From assembly GCA_030039005.1 (NCBI GenBank), contig JASHQT010000141.1:1-13994 (forward strand): a stretch of 13,994 nucleotides of DNA, given 5' to 3'. The notes beneath the pieces were generated by a model. The model was given only the letters and a program-made list of their open reading frames with translations. It had not been told where the DNA came from and did not search any database. Of the stretch, positions 13,953-13,994 are shown one piece after another; positions within the stretch are counted from its first letter, which is position 1; every line of letters starts with the position of its first letter. This DNA is from Bryobacteraceae bacterium. GTDB taxonomy: Bacteria > Acidobacteriota > Terriglobia > Bryobacterales > Bryobacteraceae. Position numbers and translations under genes: made by a program.

Positions 13953-13994
13953 CTACGCGTGGCCGGCGGCGAGGCTTTCCGCACTCATCAAATA
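13953..13994 (-). CDS. Possible C-terminal end of a gene entering from the right
   Basis: On the minus strand an open frame runs from the window edge to TAG at 13955-13953, encoding 13 residues that end in MSAESLAAGHA. It would lie 42 bases upstream of the DUF3592-like start on the same strand. Too short for any family call; the frame could be chance. Confidence 0.25.
   Translation of the reverse strand, partial: YLMSAESLAAGHA

Overview
The window looks like chromosome from a GC-rich acidobacterium, most likely of the Bryobacterales/Solibacter type. This is an inference from gene style: secreted double-domain VOC proteins, a Tat-exported M19 protein of the non-canonical IDMLG type, a subtilase with SILWGT repeats, and dispersed intergenic repeats. 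No rRNA, tRNA, CRISPR array, insertion sequence or phage gene is visible.

Layout from left to right. Positions 1-1511 (minus strand) hold the 5' end of an M16 zinc peptidase gene and a complete Tat-exported M19 dipeptidase-like gene. Divergent from it, 1583-2278 (plus) encodes an Asp/Glu-racemase-family protein with no cysteine at all. It converges on a two-gene minus-strand operon (4028 to 2284) of paralogous exported double VOC-domain proteins joined by an ATGA stop/start overlap. A 294-base intergenic region follows. It holds a dispersed-repeat copy, a foldable GC-rich segment and a sigma-28-like promoter candidate, and leads into a large membrane c-di-GMP protein (4323-6800: TM segments, HD-GYP, GAF, GGDEF). 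A strong hairpin separates that gene from the convergent secreted subtilase (8718 to 6904).

Divergent from the subtilase lies an ECF-like sigma factor gene, overlapping by ATGA a single-pass membrane protein with a DUF4384-like C-terminus. The three genes may form one envelope-signalling unit: sigma factor, membrane regulator and secreted protease. The regulator gene ends inside the stop codon of a convergent TgpA-type membrane transglutaminase (12695 to 10584). Next come two tightly coupled four-TM SMR/EamA-like genes (12760-13535) whose charge pattern predicts opposite membrane topologies. Last are a small DUF3592-like protein on the minus strand and the possible last codons of another minus-strand gene at the right edge.

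Most worth a second look: loss of catalytic residues in two neighbouring enzyme-family genes (M19 and racemase), the hexad-periodic tail of the subtilase with a codon-level echo in the divergent upstream region, the sigma/DUF4384/subtilase cluster, and the repeat/structured segment ahead of the c-di-GMP gene.
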